From Prorocentrum cordatum (Eukaryota; Sar; Dinophyceae; Prorocentrales; Prorocentraceae), in the NCBI GenBank assembly GCA_963575745.1, contig CAUYUJ010003404.1:45001-79489 (forward strand): a stretch of 34,489 bases of DNA, written 5' to 3'. This document shows, piece by piece, positions 1 through 9,412 of this stretch. The notes beneath the pieces were generated by a model that saw only the letters and a list, made by a program, of their open reading frames with translations, did not search any database and was not told where the DNA came from. Each line of letters begins with the position of its first letter. Position 1 is the stretch's first letter. The position numbers and the translations under genes were made by a program.

Positions 1-120
1 GTGGAACCAGAGCGGCTCTGGCTTCGGAATGGGCTCGGAGCTCTCCATGTCCTTGCTCGGGTTGTTACTCGGGCGCTCCTCGTGGATCCAGCCGCAGCCA
101 GGGCCAAACATGAGCTCCGC
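1..120 (-). CDS. Possible exon of an unknown protein, cut by the window edge
   Basis: On the minus strand an open frame runs from about 120 to the left edge. It contains MFGPGCGWIHEERP near its start and ends PIPKPEPLWFH at base 1. About 36 of 41 codons end in G or C, which is unlike the surrounding DNA and typical of dinoflagellate coding sequence. The peptide is polar and not low complexity. An in-frame TAA lies just upstream, followed by AG dinucleotides that could be a splice acceptor, so this may be an internal exon or may start at the ATG (complement of 109-111). I recognise no family. The plus strand is also open here but with a less coding-like composition. Confidence 0.33.
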
Positions 121-626
121 TCCTTACTGATGTGACTCACGTGGGCAGGCACGCAGGATATTGATGCAAGATGTTTCAGGCACGGGGGAACACGAAGAGG
201 TACAGTATATGCACGAGTAGATGCACGGCTTCCTGGGACCAGGTTTGACCGCGGGAGTCTGATTGCATGGTTCGGCCAGCGCTCAAGTACCGTGGCAGGT
301 GCGCGGAGATCTCGTTTTGTTTTCAGATGTTTCACATGTAATGTGCTGGTCTGCGTTATCATTACCGTCGTCTTCATCATTACGTATTGCCCTCAAGATT
401 CCAGCTCATTAGCCTGATCACCAAGGAAGGAGGGCAGAGGACAGGAGGAAGGAGGAACAGCTACAGTGGGAGGACGGGGTGCGTGAGGAGGCATCATCGC
501 CTTCTCTGTCGATCTCTCTTTTTTCACTCTGTCTTCTTTGTTACCACTCTCTCTAAATATGTCTTATATATATATATAGGTCTCTCTCTCTCTCTCTCCT
601 TCCATCCTTCCCTCTATATCTATGGG

Positions 627-658
<32 letters not shown>

Positions 659-712
659 AATACTCCCCAATCAGTGCTTGTATTGAAGGGGTCCTAGCGG
701 AGACTGAAAGAT
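121..712. other. Non-coding stretch with short simple repeats
   Basis: No convincing gene is visible. Bases 560-600 carry short TA and CT dinucleotide runs, and 634-660 a TA run followed by poly-A. The open frame at 387-686 on the plus strand consists largely of the translation of these runs and is not believable as a protein. Confidence 0.6.
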
Positions 713-890
713 TTGGCGAAAGTACCAGGCCGATTTCGGTGGGCGGCCGGGTTCCCAGGTTCCCGGGTTCCCACTTCCGACTTCCCGGGTGCTTTTGTTG
801 CTTCCGGGCCGATTTTGGTAGGCGGCTGGGTTCCCGGGTTCACGGTTCCAGGTTCCCGGGTTCCCGGTCGCTAGTTCCGGGCTGATTTGG
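713..890. repeat. Imperfect direct repeats of about 75 bp (GGGTTCCCGG type)
   Basis: A block beginning GGCCGATTTCGGTGGGCGGC (from about 728) returns near 806 as GGCCGATTTTGGTAGGCGGC and partly near 876. Each is followed by several GGTTCCCGGGTTCCC-like motifs. The region is a small degenerate tandem array with no gene. Confidence 0.6.
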
Positions 891-1387
891 GGATCTCACG
901 ATCGAGCTCACCATCGATCTCACGATTTCCTCTTCGGGCCCTACGGCGAAATTGCGGCCAGACATGGTACTTGCCAACTTGCGCAAACCATCCACTGATT
1001 GGGGTTTCTCCCTGGTGTAGTATGTGTGTATATGGTCGGCCTTCTCTTCCAAATATAAACATGTGTGTGATGTATCATGTGTGTACGTGTTTGTACGTGC
1101 AGTGCAGGTGCAGGTGAATGCGTATGTGTATACATTTGTGTAAATCTAGCACAAAGCCCTGCTGGTCGAGGCCCAGGGCTCCGGCCCAGGTGCCACGAGC
1201 CTCCCTGGCGGGACCGGGCCCCCCTGTGGGCAAGTGCGCGCCCATCCTGTCATCGTTCCTCCATCCGCCCTAGCGCTTCGGCTCCTCCCTCTCGTCTATG
1301 ATCCTGCTCCCTGGCCGCCCATCCCAGCACAATTTCCCCATTCACCCTGGTCTTTCCTACCCCCATCCCTCCTCCTTCTCCTTATCA

Positions 1388-1505
1388 TTAAGTCGGACAT
1401 GTCCCCCTATAGGGGGAATATTCAAAAATAGTAAGAAAGTCTGGGGGCGATTTTTTGACAATTTTTCTGCCAAAATCCCCCAATAGGGGGACAGGCCCGA
1501 CCTAA
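1388..1505. mobile_element. MITE-like non-autonomous DNA transposon, 118 bp
   Basis: The two ends are inverted repeats of 30 bp with four mismatches: the left end starts TTAAGTCGG, the right end (reverse complement) starts TTAGGTCGG, and both continue to a TGTCCCCCTAT core followed by GGGGGA. The element is flanked on both sides by the same 8 bp, CCTTATCA, at 1380-1387 and 1506-1513, a typical target-site duplication. The interior is AT-rich and codes for nothing. An 8-bp duplication is known for hAT, P and Merlin-type transposons, but the TTA terminus does not clearly match any of them, so the family is left open. Each end also contains its own small palindrome (CCCCCTATAGGGGG on the left), so each end can fold alone. 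Confidence 0.88.
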
Positions 1506-1741
1506 CCTTATCAACATCCTGCCTCCTGTTCGTGTCCCTCGCTTCTCCCCCCTTCTCTCTCTCTTCCCCTTCGTCTTTATTCCCCCGGTGCTCGTCGATG
1601 ATACCGCCTCAGTCTTCCGTCATGCCTCACGTTGCCCTCAACCTTCCCCTCCTCCGACTTTTCACCACGAACCGCGTTCAAAGCACACGCGTTGTTCCAG
1701 TGCGTCTATAAATGCCCATGGGCGTATACGTAGAAATGCGC

Positions 1742-1778
<37 letters not shown>

Positions 1779-2085
1779 TGTGTGTGTTTATGCACATACA
1801 TATATAGATAGTTCGTGGCCTGATTTTCTGAGTCGGTGCGGAATTGGAAATTGGAAAGCATGGAACAGATGAACACGAGCTCGTCGGATTGAAGAGTTGA
1901 CGGTTGGAAAGTAAGTTCCAAATTTGGATGCCCGGGTTGCGAATTGAAATTTGAAACATCGGCATGTTAAATTCTGAGGTTGCGGATTGAAACATTGAAA
2001 AATGGTTGGTGGTTTCCCATTTGTTCCACTGTGCAATCTTGCTGGATTGGGATTGGCATGTGTAGCGTTATGACTTTTAAATATG
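1506..2085. other. Non-coding stretch with TA microsatellite
   Basis: No gene is visible. A TA run lies at about 1744-1775 followed by TG/TA-rich DNA to about 1810. Bases 1840-2010 carry degenerate ATTGGAAATTGGAAAG-like motifs (GAATTGAAATTTGAAACAT, GGATTGAAACATTGAAA). The long minus-strand frame across here has no protein-like composition. Confidence 0.55.
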
Positions 2086-2089
2086 GGCG

Positions 2090-2990
2090 CGCTCTTACCC
2101 AATGTTTTACTGGTGAGCTGGTCGGCACAGGGGGCCGAGTCGAGCGATCGGAACATCAAAGTATACCGTTGTGTCGAGGCAGGGTCAACGACGGCAAGCG
2201 AGTCTGGCGGACGCGGCGCCCAAGTGTATGATCTTCGTTGCGTGTGGACAGGCGACGCAGAGCTAACGGGCGACACGGGGCATGCGGGCGCAACCTTAAA
2301 GTGTTGCGTCGGGTCTATGTCAACCGCGGTGGGGCGACGCAGGGCGAACGAAGCAGAGCGAGCTTTCGAGACAGAGCCGTCGGGGCAGAGCAGATTTGGC
2401 GGGCGGGACCTCAAGATGCAATGTTCACTCGACCGAGGCCGCGTGGAGCGGGGCCGACGAACGAGAGGAGTCGGGCGTGCGAGAGTTCAAAGTGCAGGAG
2501 CCTCTCTCTCGAGTGTAGTCCGGCGACGCGGAGCACAGGGGCACGGCGGGCTGGGCGGGCGGTGCTGCAAAGCGTCGGGTCTTTTGCCCCTTGTGCTCGG
2601 GCGAAACGAGGCCAACAGGCCAGGGCGGGTCGGGCGGGCGGGACATTCAAGCATAGGGGCTCACTATCTCGCGTGTTGCCGAGCGAAGCGGGGCCAACAG
2701 GTCGCCGCGGGCCAGGCGGGCGGAACACGAAAGTTTGTGCCAGCTCTCTTGTCGCGCGTGGTCGGGCGGGGCGGGCCCGGCGAGCGAGGAGGGTCGGGCG
2801 GGCAAGACGTTGAAGCGCAGGGCTCCCTCCCGAGCGTGGTCGGGCGGAGCGGGCCAGCGGAGCAGGGCGGGCAGGGCGGGCCGGAGCAAGAGAGCACACA
2901 GGGGCTCCCCGTCGCGCGCGGCCGAGCGAAGCGGGGCCAGTGGGTCAGAGCCTGTGGGGCGGGCGGGGCTCTGTGCGCGGTCGGGCCGCG
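2090..2990. repeat. GC-rich degenerate minisatellite, unit about 80 bp
   Basis: Recurring landmarks are GAGCGAAGCGGGGCC, GGGCGGGCGG(A/G)AC and a GGGGCTC-CTCGCG segment. GGGCGGGCGG-type landmarks occur near 2633, 2713, 2793 and 2869, giving a period of about 80 bp, with more diverged units extending back to about 2090. The repeat has few stop codons and therefore reads open on both strands (Arg/Gly-rich on plus, Pro/Ala/Arg-rich on minus). These frames should not be taken as proteins. Confidence 0.7.
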
Positions 2991-3378
2991 GAAGGGAAAG
3001 GGATGAGAAGGGAGGGCGGGGGTTGGGGCACCAGGAGGGGCAGGAGAGGCGCAGCAGCATCAGCAAGAGCAGGACGGGGGCCCAGCGAGAGGAGAGCCCC
3101 GCGACGGGGCCGCCCCAGGGCCGTCGGAGAGTTCGCCGAGCGGTGCCTGTAGCTACTGGATCGCACCCCCCAAACATTAGATGCAGCCTCGAGTTCTACA
3201 CGCAGACCTTGCAGCTACGGGATCCCACTCCCTCCAATAGTTCGCACCGCACTTTTGTATGGGCGTCCCCTCGCAAGTTGGTGGTTCCCCACACGGCGCG
3301 CAACGAGTGGAGTGCCTCGTACATTGTGAATGTCAACTGCCGGGTCCACCCATAAACGTGAGCGGGGCGCTTGTGCGC

Positions 3379-3660
3379 CTCCTCCTCCTCCTCCTCCTCC
3401 TCCTCCTCCTGCTCCTCAGCCCCTGCGCTGCTGCTCCTCAGCCCCTGCGCTGCTGCTCCTCCTCCTCCTCCTCCTCCTCCTCCTCCTCCTCCTCATCCTC
3501 ATCCTCATCCTCATCCTCATCCTCATCCTCATCCTCATCCTCATCCTCCTCCGTTTGCTCATCATCATTTGCCTCATCCTCCTCTTCCTGCTCCTGTTGC
3601 TCCTCCTCTTCCTGCTCATCATCATCCTCCTCAACATCTTCATCATCGTCATCCTCTATT
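3379..3660. repeat. CTC/ATCCTC microsatellite with an embedded duplication
   Basis: CTC triplets run from 3379 to about 3411, then two copies of CAGCCCCTGCGCTGCTGCTC (about 3418 and 3441), then CTC triplets again to about 3494, then a CTCATC hexamer tract to about 3548, decaying to 3660. The poly-Ser, poly-Leu and poly-Pro frames are simple translations of the tract. Confidence 0.9.
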
Positions 3661-3756
3661 CCTCCTGCTCCTGCCCCCCCCCTGCAAGGGTTGACCGATC
3701 TTTTGACTGTGCCCCAGAGGTGCCTGTGGGGCCAGCGACGTGGCCAAACCCCTCGT

Positions 3757-3980
3757 GGGAACCACGCTGGTCAAACTACCGGGAACCACGCTGATCAAAC
3801 CCCTTGAGGGGACGACGCTGGGCAAACCTGAGCCCCACCCCGGCCCATGGGGAGGACCACGTTGGTCAAAGCCATATGGAGCCATGTTGGTGAAAGCTCT
3901 CGGGAGAACCACGTTGGCCAAAGCCATGGGGAGAACCACATTGGTCAACACCACCGTGGGAACACTGCAAGGGTCGACTT
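3757..3980. repeat. Tandem array of about 27-bp units
   Basis: About eight units share GGGAGAACCACGTTGGTCAA with substitutions and small indels (spacing roughly 23-42 bp, for example at 3780, 3849, 3901 and 3928). All are in the same orientation. The array ends close to the start of the 90-bp minisatellite. Confidence 0.8.
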
Positions 3981-4080
3981 ATTTGAGCGCGCGCGCTCGA
4001 GCCCCCAGCTGAGCACGAAGAATGCAATCGCGCTAGATCTGCGCGCGCACCACGAAGACGATGATACAAGGGGGGATCGG

Positions 4081-5260
4081 GAGCTCCACCGAAGGTCCCA
4101 GTGCCACCGCCCGCATGCGTCCCCAACACCCATGTCGGCACATCCCTAACACTTTTCGTGGCCCCACAGGGAGCTCCACCGAAGACCCCAGTGCCACCGC
4201 CCGCATGCGTCCCCCACACAAATTTCGGCACACCCCTCACACGCTTCGTGGCCCCATAGGGAGCTCCACCGAAGGCCCCAGTGCCACCGCCCGCATGCGT
4301 CCCCCACGCCCATGTCGGCACACCTCTCATACGTTTCGTGGCCTCACAGGGAGCTCCACCGAAGCCACCGCCCACATGCGTCCCCCACACCCATGTCGGC
4401 ACACCCCTCACACGCTTCGTGGCTCCATATGAAGCTCCACCGAAGGCCCCAGTGCCACCGCCCGCATGCGTCCCCCACACAAATTTCGGCACACCCCTCA
4501 CAGGCTTCGTGGCCCCGTAGGGAGCTCCACCGAAGGCCCCAGTGCCACCGCCCGCATGCGTCCCCCACTCACATGTCGGCACAGTCTCGTAGCCCCATAG
4601 GGAGTTCCACCGAAGGCCCCAGTGCCACCGCCCGCACGCGTCCCCCACACACAGTTCGGCACACCCCTCACACGCTTCGTGGCCTCATATGGAGTCCCAC
4701 CGAAGGCCCCAGTGCCACCGCCCGCATGCGACCCCCACACCCATGTCGGCACACCCCTCACATCACACGTTTCGTGGCCCCATATGAAGCTCCACCGAAG
4801 GCCCCAGTGCCACCGCCCGCATGCGTCCCCCACACAAATTTCGGCACACCCCTCACACGCTTCGTGGCCCCATAGGGAGCTCCACCGAAGGCCCCAGTGC
4901 CACCGCCCGCATGCGTCCCCCACGCCCATGTCGGCACACCTCTCGTACGTTTCGTGGCCTCACAGGGAGCTCCACCGAAGCCACCGCCCGCATGCGTCCC
5001 CCACACCCATGTCGGCACACCCCTCACACGTTTCGTGGCTCCATATGGGAGCTCCACCGAAGGCCCCAGTGCCACCGCCCTCATGCGTCCCCCATGCCCA
5101 CTTCGGCGCACCCCTCACACGCTTCGTGGCCCCATAGGGAGCTCCACCGAAGGCCCCAGTGCCACCGCCCGCATGCGTCCCCCACATGAATTTCGGCACA
5201 CCCCTCACACGCTTCCTGGCCCCATAAAGGGGGCTCCACCGAAGGCGCCAATGCCATCGC
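4081..5260. repeat. 90-bp minisatellite, about 13 units, with higher-order structure
   Basis: Units start with GAGCTCCACCGAAGGCCCCA at about 4081, 4171, 4261, 4351, 4432, 4522, 4602, 4692, 4787, 4877, 4967, 5049, 5139 and a last partial unit at 5231. Most spacings are exactly 90 bp; exceptions are 80, 81, 82, 92 and 95. Two unit types differ in the middle (CACAAATTTCGG against CACCCATGTCGG). Positions 4215-4430 are repeated nearly identically 616 bp downstream at 4831-5046. Because 90 is a multiple of three and the unit lacks stops, all frames look open, but several indels are not multiples of three, which argues against coding. Confidence 0.93.
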
Positions 5261-5277
5261 CACCATGCGTCCGACAG

Positions 5278-5863
5278 CCTCACGGGGGACCTCGCGGGCC
5301 CGCTGGTGTTCATCGAGCCCCGCACGTCGGAGCCGTTCACCTTCCGCACCGCCAAGGTCACCGGGACGGGCTTCCCGTTCTCGCACGGCAGGGTCATCAC
5401 CACGGTGGCGTGCCAGGGGCGCACCATGCGAGAAGACGACGGGGCGAGGGAACCGCGCCCCTGGGCAGTCTACAGCCGAACCTACTGGGCGCGAGCGGTC
5501 TGCAGCCGGACCATCTCCCGGTCCTGTGGGCTCTCGCCCTGGGCCGTCGGCTGTCCGGCGCGCTGCTCAATCGGCCGACGTCGCCCAGGCGTGATCCTGG
5601 ACTGCGGCCGCCACGAGGTCGGGAATGGCAAGAAGGAGGACGACGACTGGTGGCTGGAGCCCTACGCGCTGCTCTCGCGCGCCACGCGCCACGAGGACCT
5701 CCTGCTCATGCGGGCGCCGCGCATCGAGTTCTTCCTGGCAGGGCCGCCGGAGGGCTTGCGGAAGCAGCTGGAGCAGCTTGCGGCGCGCACGAAGCGGCGC
5801 AGGAGGGAGGCGACGGCCCTCGCCAGGGAGCTCGGCTTCACCGAGTTTATCTGCGAGGCCTGA
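5278..5863 (+). CDS. C-terminal part of a superfamily-1 helicase (PIF1/RecD/UvrD-like)
   Basis: The frame reads LAGPLVFIEPRTSEPF, then VITTVACQGRTM, which fits helicase motif V (the QGxT segment), and later PYALLSRATRHEDLLLMRAP, which fits motif VI (normally YVALSR-), ending in a charged helix and FTEFICEA before TGA at 5861-5863. Such enzymes unwind DNA or RNA using ATP. Only the last part is present; the Walker A and B motifs would lie in upstream exons that I cannot find. The reading becomes protein-like right after the 90-bp array. An AG at 5276-5277 could be the splice acceptor, which would place the array in an intron. Motifs V and VI are separated by an extra 52 codons (about 5433-5588), treated separately. 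GC3 is high throughout. Helicase fragments of this kind are common in dinoflagellate genomes, often as transposon-linked copies, so it may be a host gene or mobile cargo. Confidence 0.72.
5433..5588 (+). other. Putative intron (or in-frame insert) in the helicase, 156 bp
   Basis: In PIF1/RecD-type helicases the QGxT motif is followed within a few residues by a hydrophobic strand of the VVVDL type. Here CQGRTM and GVILDCGRHE are separated by about 57 residues of Arg/Trp/Ser-rich sequence. Removing 156 bp restores a normal spacing without changing frame. The ends are ATGCGAG|AAGAC and CGCCCAG|GCGTG, so the same AG lies at both junctions and the exact cut is ambiguous. The donor would not be GT; dinoflagellate introns do use unusual donors. 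The insert contains a local near-repeat (TCTACAGCCGAACCTACT and TCTGCAGCCGGACCATCT). Confidence 0.5.
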
Positions 5864-5931
5864 CCTGAGGAGCGCCCCCCCCCGAGCCGCGCCTTCTATC
5901 GACTGCCCAGCTAATTGTTCGGCCTCGCGCC

Positions 5932-6178
5932 GCGAACGACCCGCACGCGTCGCTGGGGCCCTCCGGGGCGACCGGCGCGCGTCGCGGGAACTCCGTGCTG
6001 CGTTCTTCCTGCGCCTCGCTCGCCCGTCGTCGCTCTGCCCAGCGGGCAGAGCCTCGCCCACTATCAGCCAGCCAGCTAGCTAGCCAGCTCTCCTTGCTCC
6101 GCGCAGCGGACGACCCGCGCGCGCCGCTGGGGCCCTTCCGGGGCGACCGGCGCGCGTCGCGGGGACTCCGCGCCGCGC
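5932..6178. repeat. Pair of about 71-bp direct repeats downstream of the helicase
   Basis: The block 5932-6002 and the block 6106-6178 both run from a (A/G)ACGACCCGC motif through GCTGGGGCCC and GGGGCGACCGGCGCGCGTCG to an ACTCCG end, spaced by about 175 bp. They lie immediately 3' of the helicase stop codon, possibly in its 3' untranslated region. Confidence 0.75.
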
Positions 6179-7333
6179 TGCGCCCGCAGCTTTGGACTTT
6201 GGAGCGCGCGGGCGAAGAGGGAGGAAAAGAAGGGAAGGAAGCGGGCGCGGTCCTCGTGAGGGGCGCGCCGACATGGGCGTTGCGGCGCGCGGGCGCTGCC
6301 GCCGGGGTTTCCGCGGGAGCTTTCTGCAGCGGCCACGCTCAGCGTCACGAGTGCGCAGACAGGCATACCCGAACCGCGCGCGTCGCAATTGTTCGAACGT
6401 CGTTGCGCGCGCGCGCCGGAACCCTTCAAACACGTTCGGCGTCGTGACAAGTTAAACTTCGACCGCCCCGAAAAAAACATGCATATATAATATAAAACAC
6501 ACGGTGTTGCAACATCAGTTGTCAAACAAATCTTGAGCTCGCGTTTTTGCGGGTTCTCAAGCAAATCATCGGCATTCCAACATGTTCAGAATCGTCTGCC
6601 AGGCGGGCCTTTTCGCGTCACATGTCGAGCTCATTTGGACGCCCTGGTGCGGGTGTTGGGGGGGGGGCACGATCCCTGTCAAATAAGACCACATTGTCCA
6701 CGCGCGCGCGTCGGCCGTGCGCGAATGTCGAACCGTTTCCAGAACATGCATCACCGACGCGAGGACGTCGTCATCATGATTGGCGGGCGTGATCAACACT
6801 GGCACCGTCATAGGCCTTGCCGTCGTCGCCACCATCGTCACCATCACCGTTGCTCTCAGAATCGTGTCTACCGTTGTCGGCGTCACCATGATACCGCGCC
6901 CGCCCACGTCACCGACTCGCATTGAAATACCCGCTGGAAGTGCCCAGCGGTCAGCGCCAACGCGGCCGCGCGGGTCGCGCCGTACTAGCTGGTCGCTGCG
7001 CGCGCGAGCATGCGCGGGCTAGCGCGGCCGCATTGATGCACCAGCCGACGCCAAGCACCCATCGCAATCGCCGTCGCATTGGTTATGCAAACCAGGTTGC
7101 GGGTGGGCGGTTGTGGTATCTGCGCGAGAAGCGGAATTGACAATTTCAATGTTGGCAGGGTGACTTGCACCACGTAGATTGCAGCAGGTATCTTGTTACA
7201 CACCGATTGCCCGACATGGATTGCTAGAAACACGCTGTTCGGGGGGCGCACTGGTAACACACACACACACACATGTAGATTGCCCAAACAGTGTTGGCAC
7301 TGAGGGTTTCTTACTTGTGTCGTAAGGTAAGCG
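6179..7333. other. GC-rich stretch without recognisable gene
   Basis: No supported gene. Several overlapping frames are open because of high GC content and CGCG-rich runs. Bases 6765-6900 hold a loose ACCATCGTCACC-like repeat. A short CA run is at 7258-7273. Confidence 0.5.
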
Positions 7334-7492
7334 GGCCATGGTGTCGGTCCAGCCGGCTCGTCGCCGCCCGTCCTCGCCGTCGCTGCTGGGCCACGGCGTC
7401 GATCCGACCAGTTCCTCGCCGCCCGTCGCCGCCGTCTCCGTTGGCCCCCGTGGCGGTCCGGCTGGCTCGTCGCGCCCGCCAACACGTTGTTT
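7334..7492. repeat. Three imperfect copies of a 54-bp unit
   Basis: Units beginning GGCCATGG, GGCCACGG and GGCCCCCGTGG at 7334, 7389 and 7443 each contain TCGTCGC-CGCCCGTC-like segments. The array abuts the TTGCATTG repeat that follows. Confidence 0.7.
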
Positions 7493-7741
7493 TACATTGT
7501 GTTGCATTGTGTCGCATTGATTTGCATTGTTTTTCATTGCTTTGCATTGTATTGTTTTGCCTTACTTTGCACTGCTGTATATGTTGTTGCACTGCTTTGC
7601 GTTGTTCATGTTGTGCAACGCATTGCAATACATTGCGCCACGTGGATTGCACCACCCAGGTCGCGCAGCATGGATTGCACCACCCAGATTGCACCGCATA
7701 GCCTGCAAGAAACCATCGCTTGGGGCCCACGCTGGCTGACA
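7480..7741 (-). repeat. Dispersed repeat family, copy A (inverted relative to the copies at 25.9 and 28.7 kb)
   Basis: Read on the minus strand from 7741, the copy starts with a head like TGTCAGCCAGCGTGGGCCCC followed by AAGCGATGG, then has GGTGGTGCAATC motifs repeated about every 15-30 bp (7620-7690), then a long tract of degenerate GCAAAGCAATGCAA pentamers (7480-7620). The same three-part architecture is at 28677-28935 on the plus strand and, with a diverged tail, at 25941-26165. Confidence 0.8.
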
Positions 7742-8415
7742 CGCGTTTTTGCCACATGCGTGTAGTTATGCGTCCTGCAGTCCATACGCTTCCTGGTAGC
7801 CCGCCGCTAGCGGCGGGGCAGTGCCGAGCATGCCAGGCCGTCGAGTCCAACGACCCCGGATCATTGGCAGGTGCGCGCCCTTGCAGCCAGAAGTGTAGAG
7901 GTCGGATTTTTCAGTGACGGTGACGGAGCGGAGTCGGGTTCACAGTCTAGAGCCTTTATTTCTGGTGTGTGGGGTAGTTTCGCTTGCCGACCCGCGCGGG
8001 GTCTAGGGCCTCTAGTTGACAAACGAAGGTGATCTCAAGGCACGCCGAACTGAGGTTAGATGTGCGAAGGGATTGCAGCAAAAGACGGCAGACGGATGCT
8101 CAGAGGCATGCAGAAGGAAGTTAGTTACCAGTGATGTGCAGGAAAATGTTATCCATTTGCGCCGCCGCGCGTGTCCGCCACCGCGCTGGGACCGCTGGGA
8201 GCCTGGGGGCGGGGCTGCAGGGGTCGGAGGTGTTGCACAGTTGGCGTCCATGCTTGTGCGCATGCTTCTGCATTCCAATCATGCTATGCATGTATTCTGT
8301 TGGATCACAAGATGGTGATTGTGCGGCGCAGTGCTACATCCAGACGTGAACGGCCGTTCATGATCAGGTTAGTTCACAGCGACTGCGGTACGAACCGCAT
8401 CACTACGCGCAGGTA
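7742..8415. other. Stretch without supported gene
   Basis: Only short overlapping frames. Bases 8158-8184 resemble 9681-9707 with transition-only differences; both read LR--AC-PP--W--W on the plus strand (HLRRRACPPPRWDRW and ELRCHACLPPPLWENW). These may be two old copies of one repeat. Confidence 0.4.
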
Positions 8416-8844
8416 TTGATTCACTGGGGGGGGGCACTGAGGCTGCCGCAATGCAGTTGTATGGGGGCATTGCTAAACCGTGTGTCGAGTCAGCTTTGCA
8501 TGTGCGGGCGTTTGATGCTTGCTGGTCGCAAGAAATCGCACATATCATTCATCGAGTTGTTTGATGTGTTGGCTGCTACGCTTTGGGACCCTCAACGCTT
8601 CCCCTCCCCCAGGACTAATCGCGCAACCCTTCCCGAAAAGGACGGATCCATCCATCTTGATTGTCGTTGTTCGGCTACAGTTCCGCACCATCGCGGGCGA
8701 GGACGAATTGTCATTGAATCATGGTTCCTGGTTCGCGCCAAGCTGTGTATTGCCCCCTGCTTTGCGCTGACGTTTCACAGGTTCGGGCGCACCTGTTCGG
8801 GATCTCGCCAGGCCGTCCCACATGGACTGACATCCTCCGATTGA
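8416..8844 (+). pseudogene. Weak, possibly retroelement-derived reading frame
   Basis: A 142-codon frame contains GRKKSHISFIELFDVLAATLW near residues 38-58. This loosely resembles the (Y/H)I--LEL-A---A segment of RNase H-like domains in DIRS and related retroelements of dinoflagellates. The expected downstream aspartates cannot be identified, and the rest of the frame is not clearly protein-like. If the resemblance is real, the copy is decayed. Confidence 0.2.
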
Positions 8845-9285
8845 TCCCCCAGAGCGCTAATGCATGGGTGTATGTTTCATTTAGGAGCCCCGATAACCCG
8901 AAGAGGCTCCTTGCCCAGCGACGTATTGCTTAACAAGTTTCACTCAGATGCCGTCGGCGGGACACCAACATGAGAGAAGATTCGGTGGCGCCGTCCTGTC
9001 AAAAGATGCGTGGTCGCTGCGGTCAGCTCTCCGTATATCTGTCTGTCGTTGTGTGTGCGTGTTCTTTTGTTGTTTGGATTCAGTCCCCGGCCGCGTGCGG
9101 CCGAAAGTGTGTGATTGGCCGTGTGCGTGCGTATGTTCGCCAGTCCGTCAAAGCACGCGCTCGTCTTGGGAATCCTTATTGGAGGGTCACGTGCATGTTC
9201 GAGTGCCGCCATCAACGCAGGGTGGCAGTTCAATGTGACCTAGCCCGTCTTAGTTTCTCGCAATTTTGTTGTCACATCGTCGGCG
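8845..9285. other. Stretch without supported gene
   Basis: I see no protein-like frame and no clear repeat here beyond short TG-rich segments near 9045-9060. Confidence 0.4.
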
Positions 9286-9289
9286 ATGG

Positions 9290-9412
9290 AAAAAGTGCAT
9301 GTGTGTTATGTGTTGTATGTGTGTGCGTGTATGTGGGTGAGTGTATGTGAATGCTTGTTTGTATGCGTATGCCTGTCTCTCTATATCTTTCTCTCTCTCT
9401 CTCTCTCTCTCC
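9290..9412. repeat. TG/TATG-rich and CT microsatellite
   Basis: TGTGTATGTG-like DNA at 9298-9370 is followed by a CT run at about 9388-9412. The overlapping Cys/Val/Ser-rich frames are translations of these runs. Confidence 0.8.

Noticed and set aside
1678-2414. 208-residue minus-strand frame
   Set aside because: Composition and codon use are not protein-like, and it crosses the TA-rich region and the GC-rich minisatellite boundary without change of character.
3866-5260. Repetitive protein encoded by the 90-bp array (30-residue repeats on either strand)
   Set aside because: Several unit-length changes (80, 82, 92, 95 bp) are not multiples of three and all frames are about equally open, so the repeat is not conserved as a protein.
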